A stretch of DNA of 64,000 nt from Ruminococcus sp. Its GTDB lineage: Bacteria > Bacillota > Clostridia > Oscillospirales > Ruminococcaceae. Position numbers and translations under genes: made by a program. The notes beneath the pieces are model-generated. The model saw nothing but the letters and a program-made list of their open reading frames with translations. It made no database searches and was not told where the DNA came from. Shown piece after piece: positions 7,649 through 15,637 of this stretch; positions within the stretch are counted from its first letter, which is position 1; every line of letters begins with the position of its first letter. Location: NCBI GenBank assembly GCA_029060305.1, contig JAIDUG010000020.1:1-64000 (forward strand), read 5' to 3'.

Positions 7649-8797
7649 TTATTCCTCATTGTTTTCACCTGTTCTTTCCGCAACGATTGTCTGCATACGT
7701 TCACGGCGTTCAAGGATTTCAAAGATAAGTTTATAGATAGTGGCACACACGGGCACTCCCAGTAACATACCGGCAACGTTGAAAAGTCCCCCACCGATTG
7801 TTACAGAAGCGATTACCCATATTCCCGGAAGTCCTACTGATGTGCCTACTACTTTCGGATAGATGAGATTGTTTTCAAGCTGTTGCAGGATAACAAGGAA
7901 TATGATAAAGATGAGTGCCTGCATAGGATTGACGGTGAAAATCATGAACGCACTTATTACAGCACCCATTAAAGCTCCCACTATAGGAATCAATGCGGTA
8001 ACTCCTACAATAGTACCTGCCATTCCGGCATAGGGAAGTCGCAGAATAGTCATTCCGATAAAACACAGCGAACCTATGATTATAGCTTCAATAAACTGTC
8101 CCACAAAGAAATTACGGAAAGTATCGTTTGCAACGTCGCAGATATGGTTGATATGCTTGTTGACTTTGTTTCCGAGATATGCTTTCTGAAAACGTACTAT
8201 ATCATTGTGGAGTTTATCTTTTCTGAGAAGAAGATAAAGTGCAAATATAACAGCTATTACAATATTTGTAACGACTGATACTGTAGAACCGATTATTGAA
8301 AGTAAGGAATCGAATACATCATAAGCACCACTGCTTATTTTTTCGGTTATACTCATAATATCCGGTTCAAAGCTACTTATGAAGTCCTGAATTTCGGGGT
8401 ATTCCTTGAGGGTGGTTTCCGCAAATTTCTTTGCTTCCGAAAAAAAAGGCGGTATTTCGTCGTATATGAGTTTTACCGCTTTAACGAGTTCAGGGTAGAC
8501 AATATTCCCGATGAGGACGATTATAAGTATTGCACTTGCAAAAGAAAGTCCTGCGCATACGGGTCTTCGTGAACACTTTACAAACCGTGAATTTCTTTTC
8601 GGAAAATAGTGTCTTTCATAGAAAGTCATGATAATATTGAAGATGTAAGCTATTACACAACCTATCAGCAGAGGTACTACAGCAGTAAAAGCTGTTCTGA
8701 CAAGTCCCGAAACGACAGAAAAGTTTCTTACTGCAATACATACTGCCAGTGCAAGCAGTGCTATAAACCCATAACGTTTCATTTCTTTTTTCTTCAT
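7649..8797 (-). CDS. AI-2E family transporter (PerM/YdiK-like permease)
   Basis: A 382-residue polytopic membrane protein of the AI-2E/PerM exporter family. Hydrophobic segments occur near residues 10-30, 35-55, 80-105, 160-190 and repeatedly after 210. Family-typical stretches include the loop-rich central domain (KLIYDEIPPFFSEAKKF) and GVTALIPIVGALMGA followed by FIIFLVILQQLENNLIYP. Members are proposed to export small molecules or ions; the AI-2 role is established only for a few, so the substrate here is unknown. It is the first gene of a two-gene unit with the GGDEF protein, behind a good promoter, and AGGAGG precedes its ATG. Confidence 0.9.
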   Translation of the reverse strand: MKKKEMKRYGFIALLALAVCIAVRNFSVVSGLVRTAFTAVVPLLIGCVIAYIFNIIMTFYERHYFPKRNSRFVKCSRRPVCAGLSFASAILIIVLIGNIVYPELVKAVKLIYDEIPPFFSEAKKFAETTLKEYPEIQDFISSFEPDIMSITEKISSGAYDVFDSLLSIIGSTVSVVTNIVIAVIFALYLLLRKDKLHNDIVRFQKAYLGNKVNKHINHICDVANDTFRNFFVGQFIEAIIIGSLCFIGMTILRLPYAGMAGTIVGVTALIPIVGALMGAVISAFMIFTVNPMQALIFIIFLVILQQLENNLIYPKVVGTSVGLPGIWVIASVTIGGGLFNVAGMLLGVPVCATIYKLIFEILERRERMQTIVAERTGENNEE

Positions 8798-8830
8798 TTA
8801 AAAGCCTCCTGAAATTATTTATTACTTTAA

Positions 8831-8859
8831 ATTATAATATATATGAGGGTGAATGTCGA
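8831..8859 (-). promoter_or_regulatory. Sigma-A promoter for the AI-2E-GGDEF unit
   Basis: On the minus strand TCGACA (8859-8854), 17-base spacer, TATAAT (8836-8831). Confidence 0.65.
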
Positions 8860-8904
8860 GTGCATAAATGTTAATTTTTGGTGAATAAATAAATTTTATG
8901 ATTC

Positions 8905-8933
8905 TTGACCGTCTGCCGACAATATGATATAAT
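8905..8933 (+). promoter_or_regulatory. Sigma-A promoter for fruK
   Basis: TTGACC (8905-8910), 17-base spacer, TATAAT (8928-8933), giving a leader of about 25 bases. Confidence 0.75.
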
Positions 8934-8965
8934 ATTCCATAATCAAACATTAAGGAGAGTTTTTT

Positions 8966-9886
8966 ATGATAATAACTGTTACGCTGAACCCTGCAATTGA
9001 CTGTACAATGGGAGTTACCGGCTACCGTGAAAATGCCGTCAATCGTGCAGACTATCAGAATCTTACGGCAGGCGGTAAGGGGATAAATATTTCCGTCATT
9101 CTGAACCGTCTGGGAGTTGCGACAAAAGCCCTCGGTTTCTGCGGAGGTGAAACCGGAAAACTTCTTTGCAGTCTGCTTGATTCAATGGAATGTCCGCACG
9201 ATATGACGTACCTTGCAAATCAGCTTACACGTATAAACGTGAAACTTCACTGTGGCGATTCCGAAACAGAAATAAACGGAAAAGGAGCTGAAATTTCTGC
9301 GGACGTTCTTGAGGAGTTTATTCAGAAACTTGAGAATACTGTCAGTGAGGGGGATATTATTGTACTTGCCGGAAGTATACCGCCGTCAGTACCGTCCGAC
9401 ATTTACGCACGTATAATGAAACGTTTTTCCGGCAGGGATATACGTATATGTGCAGATTCCTCAGGGAAACCTCTGCTTGAAATTCTTCCGTTCAGACCGT
9501 TCCTTGTAAAGCCGAATAACTTTGAACTCGGTGATGTTCTCGGCAGGGAAATAAATACTCCCGACGAGGCACTTTCAGGAGCTTACGAACTTCAGGAACT
9601 CGGTGCAAGTACTGTACTTGTTTCGCTTGCTGAAAAAGGTGCGGTACTTCTTACCGGAAACTGTGATGAGTACAGGATTCAAGCACCATCAGGCACGGTG
9701 AAAAATTCAGTGGGAGCAGGCGATTCAATGCTTGCTGGATTTCTTGCCGGACTGGAAAAAACAGGCGATTACAGATACGCCCTTGCACTTGGTACAGCTT
9801 CTGGAAGTGCTACCGCTTTTTCAGGCGGACTTGCTGAAAAATCTGAAATTTATGAACTTTTTACAAAAATAAATCGCTGTACATAA
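8966..9886 (+). CDS. fruK: 1-phosphofructokinase
   Basis: A 306-residue PfkB-family sugar kinase that phosphorylates fructose 1-phosphate to fructose 1,6-bisphosphate. The family start MIITVTLNPAIDCTM, the substrate-binding NLTAGGKGINISVILNRLG and the C-terminal PfkB motif NSVGAGDSMLAGFLAG (catalytic Asp in GAGDS) are all present, and the length is normal. A tagatose-6-phosphate kinase is the main alternative within the family. No fructose PTS component or DeoR regulator is adjacent; the gene stands alone with its own promoter and AAGGAGAG ribosome site, upstream of the pyruvate formate-lyase locus. Confidence 0.88.
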   Translation: MIITVTLNPAIDCTMGVTGYRENAVNRADYQNLTAGGKGINISVILNRLGVATKALGFCGGETGKLLCSLLDSMECPHDMTYLANQLTRINVKLHCGDSETEINGKGAEISADVLEEFIQKLENTVSEGDIIVLAGSIPPSVPSDIYARIMKRFSGRDIRICADSSGKPLLEILPFRPFLVKPNNFELGDVLGREINTPDEALSGAYELQELGASTVLVSLAEKGAVLLTGNCDEYRIQAPSGTVKNSVGAGDSMLAGFLAGLEKTGDYRYALALGTASGSATAFSGGLAEKSEIYELFTKINRCT

Positions 9887-9920
9887 TCTGCTTTTTAACC
9901 AAATTTTCACAGATTTTTTT
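9885..9920 (+). terminator. Weak terminator after fruK
   Basis: AATCTG (9885-9890) pairs with CAGATT (9910-9915) followed by a T run. The stem is only 6 bp with a 19-base loop. Confidence 0.4.
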
Positions 9921-9931
9921 GTACAACATTT

Positions 9932-9943
9932 ATACAATTGTAT
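9932..9943. repeat. 12-bp perfect palindrome upstream of pflB
   Basis: ATACAATTGTAT is self-complementary. It may be a protein site or chance in AT-rich DNA. Confidence 0.3.
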
Positions 9944-10043
9944 GAAAAATATACAAACTATGAATTTCACACACCCGAATGTCCCTATTCTGCGATGTTC
10001 CGGACAAATAGTTAATTATAAATTTTATCAGACAGCTTTTTAT

Positions 10044-10067
10044 TTCTGTTAACCACGGTTAACAGAA
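10044..10067. promoter_or_regulatory. Operator-like inverted repeat upstream of pflB
   Basis: Arms TTCTGTTAACC (10044-10054) and GGTTAACAGAA (10057-10067) are perfectly complementary over 11 bp around a 2-base centre, ending 4 bases before the -35 box. This is a strong candidate binding site for a regulator. The inner TGTTAA-N6-TTAACA resembles Rex sites (TTGTTAA-N4-TTAACAA) but has 6 rather than 4 bases between the half-sites, so I do not assign it. Confidence 0.6.
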
Positions 10068-10070
10068 TTA

Positions 10071-10102
10071 TTGACATTTCGCTACAGTTGTGTTAATATA
10101 AT
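10071..10102 (+). promoter_or_regulatory. Promoter for the pfl locus
   Basis: TTGACA at 10071-10076. The -10 could be TTAATA (10093-10098, 16-base spacer) or TATAAT (10097-10102, 20-base spacer). Confidence 0.6.
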
Positions 10103-10142
10103 TTCAGACAAATTTTTTCTTAAAAAGGAGTTACATAATATA

Positions 10143-12251
10143 ATGAAATGGAATTTTGAAAAAGAATGGGAAGGCTTTACTGCTGGCAAATGGTGCGAAC
10201 GCATTGACGTGCGTGACTTCATTCAGAAAAACTACACACCTTATGACGGAGATTCTTCCTTCCTTGCTGAACCTACAGAAGCTACAAATACTCTTTGGAA
10301 TCAGGTTCTTGACCTTATGAAACAGGAAAGAGAAGCTGGCGGTGTTCTTGATATGGACACTAAGGTTGTTTCCTCACTTGTTTCACACGGTGCAGGCTAC
10401 CTCAACAAAGACCTTGAACAGATTGTAGGTCTTCAGACTGATAAGCCTTTCAAGAGAGCTTTAATGCCTTACGGTGGTCTCAATATGGCTGCAAAGGCTT
10501 GCTCAGACAACGGATATGAAGTTGACGACGAAATCAAACACATTTTTACAGAATACAGAAAAACTCACAATCAGGGCGTTTTTGACGTTTACACTCCCGA
10601 AATGAGAGCCGCAAGAAGTAACAAGATTCTTACAGGACTTCCTGACGCTTACGGAAGAGGTCGTATTATCGGCGACTACAGAAGAGTTGCTCTTTACGGT
10701 GTTGACAAACTCATTGAGGACAAAAAGGCTCAGAAAGATTTCTATACACGTCCAATGACTGAGGAAAAAATCAGAGCTCGTGAAGAAATGGCTGACCAGC
10801 TCCGTGCGCTCGATAACCTCAAGAAATTAGCTGAAATTTACGGTTGTGACATCTCAAAACCGGCTACTACTGCTAAGGAAGCTGTTCAGGCTTTATATTT
10901 CGGTTACCTCGGTGCTGTTAAAGACCAGAACGGTGCTGCTATGTCTATCGGACGTACTTCAACTTTCCTTGACATCTATTTTGAAAGAGATATCAAGAAA
11001 GGTATCCTCACAGAATCTGAGGCTCAGGAAATTATCGACCACTTTATCATGAAACTCCGTCTTGTACGTTTTGCAAGAACTCCCGAATACAACGCTCTCT
11101 TCTCAGGCGACCCACAGTGGGTTACAGAGTCAATCGGCGGTATCGGCGTTGACGGCAGACATATGGTTACAAAGAATAGTTTCCGTTATCTTCATACTCT
11201 CGAAAACCTCGGCACTTCTCCTGAACCAAACCTCACTGTTCTTTGGTCAACAAGACTTCCTAAGGGATTCAAGGAATATGCTGCTGCAATTTCTATCAAA
11301 ACTTCTTCTATCCAGTACGAAAACGACGACCTTATGCGTGTAACTCATGGTGACGACTACGCTATTGCTTGCTGTGTATCTTCAATGAGAGTAGGCAAGG
11401 AAATGCAGTTCTTCGGAGCAAGAGCTAACCTCGCTAAGTGTCTCCTTTACGCTATAAACGGCGGTGTTGACGAAAAGACAGGCGTTCAGGTAGGTCCTGA
11501 ATATCGTCCTTTTGAAGGCGAATACCTCGATTACAAGACAGTAATGAAGAAGTACGACGATATGATGACATGGCTTGCTGGTCTCTACGTTGATACCCTC
11601 AACTGCATTCACTATATGCACGACAAGTACTGCTATGAAAGTCTCCAGATGGCTCTCCACGACAGAGAAGTTAAACGTTACTTCGCAACTGGTGTTGCCG
11701 GACTTTCAGTTGTTGCCGATTCACTTTCTGCTATCAAGCACGCTAAAGTTAAGGTTATCCGCAAGGACATCGAAGTTAAGAACAGAAAGGGCGAAGTTGT
11801 CAGCGTTTCAAAGAATGTTGCTGTTGATTACGAGATTGAGGGCGATTTCCCGAAATATGGTAACAATGACGACAGAGTTGACTCTATCGCTGTTGAAATT
11901 CTCGAAAAGTTTATGAACAAAGTTCGTCAGCAACACTGCTACAGAAACGGCGTTCCTACAACTTCAATCCTTACAATTACTTCAAACGTTGTTTACGGTA
12001 AGAACACTGGTTCAACTCCTGACGGTCGTAAGCTCGGTGTACCGCTTGCTCCTGGTGCTAACCCAATGCACGGCAGAGATACTCACGGTGCAGCTGCTTC
12101 ACTCTCATCTGTTGCTAAACTTCCGTTTACTGATGCTCAGGACGGTATTTCAAATACATTCTCAATTATTCCTAATGCTCTCGGCAAGGATATGGAAGTT
12201 TTCGCAGGCGACCTCAGTGTTGATTTAGGCGAAGATTTCAAGGGTGAATAA
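10143..12251 (+). CDS. pflB: Pyruvate formate-lyase catalytic core, lacking the glycyl-radical domain
   Basis: Formate C-acetyltransferase converts pyruvate and CoA to acetyl-CoA and formate in anaerobic fermentation. This 702-residue protein carries the PFL core including the two active-site cysteines in [20 protein letters not shown], and the usual [23 protein letters not shown] and [14 protein letters not shown] segments. It then stops ([14 protein letters not shown]) about 80 residues short of a normal PflB (E. coli 759). The missing glycyl-radical domain is a separate gene at 12538. The ATG at 10143 is chosen for the AAAAAGGAG site upstream; the in-frame TTG at 10071 is the -35 box. The core is well conserved, so this looks like a split enzyme rather than decay. 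No activating-enzyme gene lies nearby. Confidence 0.93.
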   Translation: MKWNFEKEWEGFTAGKWCERIDVRDFIQKNYTPYDGDSSFLAEPTEATNTLWNQVLDLMKQEREAGGVLDMDTKVVSSLVSHGAGYLNKDLEQIVGLQTDKPFKRALMPYGGLNMAAKACSDNGYEVDDEIKHIFTEYRKTHNQGVFDVYTPEMRAARSNKILTGLPDAYGRGRIIGDYRRVALYGVDKLIEDKKAQKDFYTRPMTEEKIRAREEMADQLRALDNLKKLAEIYGCDISKPATTAKEAVQALYFGYLGAVKDQNGAAMSIGRTSTFLDIYFERDIKKGILTESEAQEIIDHFIMKLRLVRFARTPEYNALFSGDPQWVTESIGGIGVDGRHMVTKNSFRYLHTLENLGTSPEPNLTVLWSTRLPKGFKEYAAAISIKTSSIQYENDDLMRVTHGDDYAIACCVSSMRVGKEMQFFGARANLAKCLLYAINGGVDEKTGVQVGPEYRPFEGEYLDYKTVMKKYDDMMTWLAGLYVDTLNCIHYMHDKYCYESLQMALHDREVKRYFATGVAGLSVVADSLSAIKHAKVKVIRKDIEVKNRKGEVVSVSKNVAVDYEIEGDFPKYGNNDDRVDSIAVEILEKFMNKVRQQHCYRNGVPTTSILTITSNVVYGKNTGSTPDGRKLGVPLAPGANPMHGRDTHGAAASLSSVAKLPFTDAQDGISNTFSIIPNALGKDMEVFAGDLSVDLGEDFKGE

Positions 12252-12254
12252 TCA

Positions 12255-12467
12255 ATGGTAAATCCTGAAATGCTCAGTCCGACCGATAGTCCCGAAGAAC
12301 TTGCCGAACTTATCGACAAACTTATGGCTCAGGGCAATGGTCACGTAAATATTGATATTATCGACGGCGGAAACGGTCTCAGGGTTGACACTGTCAACAG
12401 CAGAGACTGCGGTAAAAAAGGTGCTTGTATGCAACCTACTGAACTCGAAACCGACGATGAAGATTAA
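12255..12467 (+). CDS. Small protein between the two halves of pyruvate formate-lyase
   Basis: A 70-residue protein starting 3 bases after the pflB stop, with AAGGGTG as likely ribosome site. I do not recognise a named family. Its segment ELIDKLMAQGNGHVNIDII can be laid against [19 protein letters not shown] of the next gene, which suggests a shortened relative of the start of the glycyl-radical domain; the RVSGY loop is absent. The C-terminal half instead carries two cysteines (RDCGKKGACMQ) and an acidic end. It could be a structural spacer, a regulator of radical transfer or a degenerate duplicate. The resemblance is my reading; no function is claimed. Confidence 0.7.
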   Translation: MVNPEMLSPTDSPEELAELIDKLMAQGNGHVNIDIIDGGNGLRVDTVNSRDCGKKGACMQPTELETDDED

Positions 12468-12476
12468 GTTATCTGA

Positions 12477-12504
12477 CGGGAAACGGTTTAAACGCTGTTT
12501 CCCG
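12477..12504 (+). terminator. Intercistronic hairpin before the glycyl-radical gene
   Basis: CGGGAAAC (12477-12484) pairs with GTTTCCCG (12497-12504), 34 bases before the next ATG, with a mixed AT tail. It may be a partial terminator or an mRNA-stabilising element that sets subunit ratio. Confidence 0.5.
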
Positions 12505-12537
12505 ACTGTATAAAAATTTTTTAAGGAGGAATATAAA

Positions 12538-12780
12538 ATGGAAAACAATACTGCACAGGTTAACAACCTTGTGGAACTCCTCGACGGTTATGTTGAAAAA
12601 GGCGGTCACCACCTCAACGTAAACGTATTTACAAGAGAAACACTTCTTGACGCTCAGGCTCATCCCGAAAAGTATCCTCAGCTTACAATCAGAGTTTCCG
12701 GTTATGCCGTAAACTTTATCAAGCTCACTAAGGAACAGCAGGACGACGTTATTTCAAGAACTTTCCACGCTTCTATCTAA
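12538..12780 (+). CDS. grcA: Stand-alone glycyl-radical domain of pyruvate formate-lyase (GrcA-like)
   Basis: This 80-residue protein corresponds to the C-terminal domain of PflB. It contains [20 protein letters not shown], the [19 protein letters not shown] glycyl-radical loop (radical Gly in RVSGY) and the closing [14 protein letters not shown]. In normal PflB this domain is fused to the core; here the core gene lacks it, so this product should be an obligatory partner subunit. That differs from E. coli GrcA/YfiD, which rescues an oxygen-cleaved but originally complete PflB. AAGGAGG stands before the ATG. A strong terminator follows. Activation by a radical SAM activase encoded elsewhere is expected. 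Confidence 0.93.
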   Translation: MENNTAQVNNLVELLDGYVEKGGHHLNVNVFTRETLLDAQAHPEKYPQLTIRVSGYAVNFIKLTKEQQDDVISRTFHASI

Positions 12781-12789
12781 TTACAATCC

Positions 12790-12822
12790 AAACGGTTCGG
12801 AATACTCCGAGCCGTTTCTTTT
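12790..12822 (+). terminator. Terminator of the pfl locus
   Basis: AAACGGTTCGGA (12790-12801) pairs with TCCGAGCCGTTT (12806-12817, one G-T pair) followed by CTTTTT. Confidence 0.85.
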
Positions 12823-12830
12823 TGCAAAAA

Positions 12831-12857
12831 AATCCGGATTGCTCCGGATTCTTTTTT
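12831..12857. terminator. Bidirectional terminator between grcA and ddh
   Basis: AATCCGGA (12831-12838) pairs with TCCGGATT (12843-12850), flanked by A and T runs on both sides. Confidence 0.8.
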
Positions 12858-13837
12858 TATAACATTTTTGCTCTGAGTTCTTCGGGCGAAAGTTTTGAGA
12901 GATAAGCCGGAGCAATGTCGAAAGCTGTCTTGCAACCTGTTGCTCCCTCTGCTCTGAGACGACTTAAAGCTCTTGCGTAACAAATCAACACGCTTGCGGT
13001 AAACTCCGGATTTGATTCAAGTTTCAGGGAATACTCAATCATCTGATGAGTATTTTCGCCGGTAACTCCGCTTCTCATTACAAAACCACCGTGAGGCATT
13101 TTGTTGTGTACAGCATCAAATTCTTCTTCGGAAATAAAATTAACAGTTGTGTCGTATTCGTCGAAATAATTCTTCATTCCCTTGATAGTTTCCTCAATTT
13201 TTGCAAGGTCTGCACCGTCTTCTGCTACAACCCAACATTCTCTCGTATGTTTCTGACGTGTGGAAAGTTCGGGCATACTTTCGGAGCGTACAGCGTTCAT
13301 AGCATCTTCGACAGGCACGGTATACTGAATACCTCTTTTTACTCCGTCAACACGTCTGATAGCGTCGGAATGTCCCTGACTTACGCCTTTTCCCCAGAAA
13401 GTGTATGTTTTACCGTCGGGGAGAATGGATTCAGCGTAAAGTCTGTTGAGTGAGAAGAGACCAGGGTCCCAGCCGAGCGAAATCATTGCAAGGTGATTGT
13501 TTTCCTTTGCCACACGGTCTACATTTGCGAAATGTTCGGGGATTCTTGCGTGTGTATCGAAACTGTCTATAATGTTGAAAAGTTTAGCGAGTTCCGGAGT
13601 CTGTTCAGGCAAGTCAGTAGCACTTCCTCCGCAGATAATCATTACATCAACGTCATTCTGATATTTTTCAGCTTCGTTCAGACTGTAGACGTTACAACCT
13701 GTAACTGTTTTCACGGTTGACGGTTCACGGCGTGTGAAAACTCCAACAAGTTCCATGTCGTCATTCTGACGTACAGCAAGTTCCACGCCTTTTCCGAGAT
13801 TTCCGTAACCTGCTATACCTATTCTTATTTTGTTCAT
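12857..13837 (-). CDS. ddh: meso-Diaminopimelate D-dehydrogenase
   Basis: Ddh makes meso-diaminopimelate in one NADPH-dependent step from tetrahydrodipicolinate and ammonia. The 326-residue protein begins with the dinucleotide-binding motif RIGIAGYGNLGKGVE, followed by GVFTRREP, DVMIICGGSATDLPEQTP, DSFDTHARIPEHF, SLGWDPGLFSLNR and WGKGVSQGHSDAIRR, all characteristic of this enzyme. The gene is monocistronic with its own promoter and AGGAGG ribosome site. With dapL-dapF in the same window the cell has two independent branches to meso-DAP; Ddh consumes free ammonia while DapL uses glutamate. Confidence 0.95.
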   Translation of the reverse strand: MNKIRIGIAGYGNLGKGVELAVRQNDDMELVGVFTRREPSTVKTVTGCNVYSLNEAEKYQNDVDVMIICGGSATDLPEQTPELAKLFNIIDSFDTHARIPEHFANVDRVAKENNHLAMISLGWDPGLFSLNRLYAESILPDGKTYTFWGKGVSQGHSDAIRRVDGVKRGIQYTVPVEDAMNAVRSESMPELSTRQKHTRECWVVAEDGADLAKIEETIKGMKNYFDEYDTTVNFISEEEFDAVHNKMPHGGFVMRSGVTGENTHQMIEYSLKLESNPEFTASVLICYARALSRLRAEGATGCKTAFDIAPAYLSKLSPEELRAKML

Positions 13838-13871
13838 AGGTTTTGACCTCCTGTAAAAAATTTACACTGAT

Positions 13872-13900
13872 ATTATACCACAAAAAAAGCGGTTTGTAAA
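13872..13900 (-). promoter_or_regulatory. Sigma-A promoter for ddh
   Basis: On the minus strand TTTACA (13900-13895), 17-base spacer, TATAAT (13877-13872). Confidence 0.75.
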
Positions 13901-13906
13901 GAAAAT

Positions 13907-13936
13907 GCGGACAATTTAATGTCCGCAAAAAAATTT
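13907..13936 (-). terminator. Terminator after the hydrogenase-like gene
   Basis: GCGGACA (13907-13913) pairs with TGTCCGC (13920-13926). On the minus strand the hairpin is followed by ATTTTCTTT. A long A/T run lies on the other side. Confidence 0.65.
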
Positions 13937-13941
13937 TTTTA

Positions 13942-15621
13942 TTAATTTTCTGACTGGTGTAAAGTACGGTTTATTTCGTCAATAAGTCGGTTGATTTCGG
14001 AAATAGAGTTGTTGATTATATTTGAACTTTTATTAGTGGCATTTACGTTGTCGTCGAGTACGCTGAACGCTTTTATAGTAGTCTGAAGAATAGTAACCAT
14101 CTGCTGAACAGTTTCAGTGTCCATACTGTCGTTAGCGTTACAGAATGCTACAACGTTATTCAGAAGACTGTTTACCTGACCGGCTTTCTGACTTGTCTTT
14201 GAAGTCGATTCGCCGATAGTGTTCATATTGTCGATAATCTGCTTTATATCGTGTTTAAGTCTGTCGGAGAGTTCGAGACATTCGTTTGTTATCTCCGCAA
14301 GTTTTTCATGCTGTTCTGCCAGTTCGCTATGACGTGCGAGGAGTACCGACTTTGCGTGTACAATGCAGTTTTCGGGAGTATTCAGCCCTTTGCATATAGC
14401 AATAGCCATTTCACGACATGAACGGTATCCGCAGGCGTGACAGTCATAATTGCGGTCGGCTTCTGTATGTTTGCCCATTGATTCAAATACAGCGTCAAGT
14501 TGTTTGCTTGTTGGAATAGGCGAGGGATTCATAGGTTTGTAGTTTCGCATAAAGTCCGCAATATCAAGCATATCGTCAAAACGTTTAAAGAGTTTATCTT
14601 CGCCGTATCTGAAAATTCCCGTCGTCTTGCGACGTTTTTTTGCTTCCTTTTCCACTTCACGCATTGTAGCCATAACGTCGAATACTGTCTGGGACGTTCC
14701 TGAGGCAGGACCTACATTACAACCAAACTCACAAGAAAGAACGTCAAAAACTTCGGGGTGTTTGGATTCTGACATATTTGCGTACATATCAAGCTCTGGA
14801 TAAACTTTATGTACACCCTCGGAAGTAGTTATATTTATATCAGGATTGTGCAACCATAAGTTATCACGCAGTCCGCCCGGACGTGGATAAACTGCTCCGA
14901 CCTGACCTTGTTGGTCGTCAAATGGGTACTGATAGTCGTGTACTGCATTTGTAGGAATGGAGATGTTATTTTTTTCAAAATATTCATTGAGTTTCTGAAA
15001 AGTGATATTATAGTCAACCAGTCCGGTTTCAATAAATTCAGTTTTTTTAGCGATACACGGCGACAGTACAGCGATAGGTTCTGACTTTTTCATATACTTC
15101 TTTATATATGTGACGGCACAGGCAATAGGGCTATGAATAGGGGAGAGATTGCGGAGAAGTCGGGGCTGATAGATTTCTATGTACTTGACGATAGCGGCAC
15201 ACGGTTGAGTAATTATGTTTCCGACTTTTTTATTTTCGATTGCACGGAGATGAGCCCATGTGCATATATCTGCACCGAGTGAAACGTCATATATTATACA
15301 GTCTTTTTTTCTGAACCAGTCGAGAATACCTTTCCACCTGTCCGGAAATACAGATTTTATCGCAGGAGCTACAAGAATAATCATTTTCTTGTTTGCGAGG
15401 TCTGAAATACATTTTTCAGTATCGTCAATAAAATCTCTTGCTCCGTGGTTACAGGTTCTTACGCATTCACCGCAAGTAATACATCTTTCGGGGTTTACAG
15501 TAGTAACAAAACGTCCGTCGTCAAGTACTTTAGTGATATTTGCTTCGGGAGCAGGACAGTTACGTACACAAGCATTACAGCCCACACATTTTTCGGGTTT
15601 GACAATAATTATTTCGTTCAT
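13942..15621 (-). CDS. [FeFe]-hydrogenase-like iron-sulfur protein, putative H2 sensor
   Basis: A 559-residue protein with two N-terminal [4Fe-4S] ferredoxin motifs (CVGCNACVRNC and CITCGECVRTC), then an H-cluster domain. The three H-cluster motifs are altered: TQPCAA in place of TSCCP, SPCIAKKTE in place of MPCxxKxxE, and SCEFGCNVGP in place of ACPGGCxxGG. The cluster-binding cysteines stay but the proton-transfer Cys becomes Pro. A further four-Cys cluster motif (CHACGYRSCREMA then CI) and a helical, chemoreceptor-like tail without a catalytic domain follow. This matches putative sensory hydrogenases rather than H2-producing ones. The ATG at 15621 is chosen for the GGAG 6 bases upstream; the TTG at 15648 has none. 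Co-transcribed with the DivIVA-like gene. Confidence 0.82.
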   Translation of the reverse strand: MNEIIIVKPEKCVGCNACVRNCPAPEANITKVLDDGRFVTTVNPERCITCGECVRTCNHGARDFIDDTEKCISDLANKKMIILVAPAIKSVFPDRWKGILDWFRKKDCIIYDVSLGADICTWAHLRAIENKKVGNIITQPCAAIVKYIEIYQPRLLRNLSPIHSPIACAVTYIKKYMKKSEPIAVLSPCIAKKTEFIETGLVDYNITFQKLNEYFEKNNISIPTNAVHDYQYPFDDQQGQVGAVYPRPGGLRDNLWLHNPDINITTSEGVHKVYPELDMYANMSESKHPEVFDVLSCEFGCNVGPASGTSQTVFDVMATMREVEKEAKKRRKTTGIFRYGEDKLFKRFDDMLDIADFMRNYKPMNPSPIPTSKQLDAVFESMGKHTEADRNYDCHACGYRSCREMAIAICKGLNTPENCIVHAKSVLLARHSELAEQHEKLAEITNECLELSDRLKHDIKQIIDNMNTIGESTSKTSQKAGQVNSLLNNVVAFCNANDSMDTETVQQMVTILQTTIKAFSVLDDNVNATNKSSNIINNSISEINRLIDEINRTLHQSEN

Positions 15622-15637
15622 ATAAAACTCCTTTTTA

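Noticed and set aside
10044..10067. Rex operator before pflB
   Set aside because: The half-sites fit but the spacing between TTAA elements is 6 rather than 4 bases, so I list it only as an operator of unknown regulator.
12252..12566. Minus-strand open frames across the pfl locus
   Set aside because: They oppose strongly conserved PFL coding sequence and lack ribosome sites; several similar opposite-frame readings elsewhere were dropped for the same reason.
12255..12780. Frameshift decay of a single pflB gene
   Set aside because: Both the core and the radical-domain gene have their own start codons and ribosome sites, no homologous sequence is lost between them, and the radical domain is perfectly conserved.
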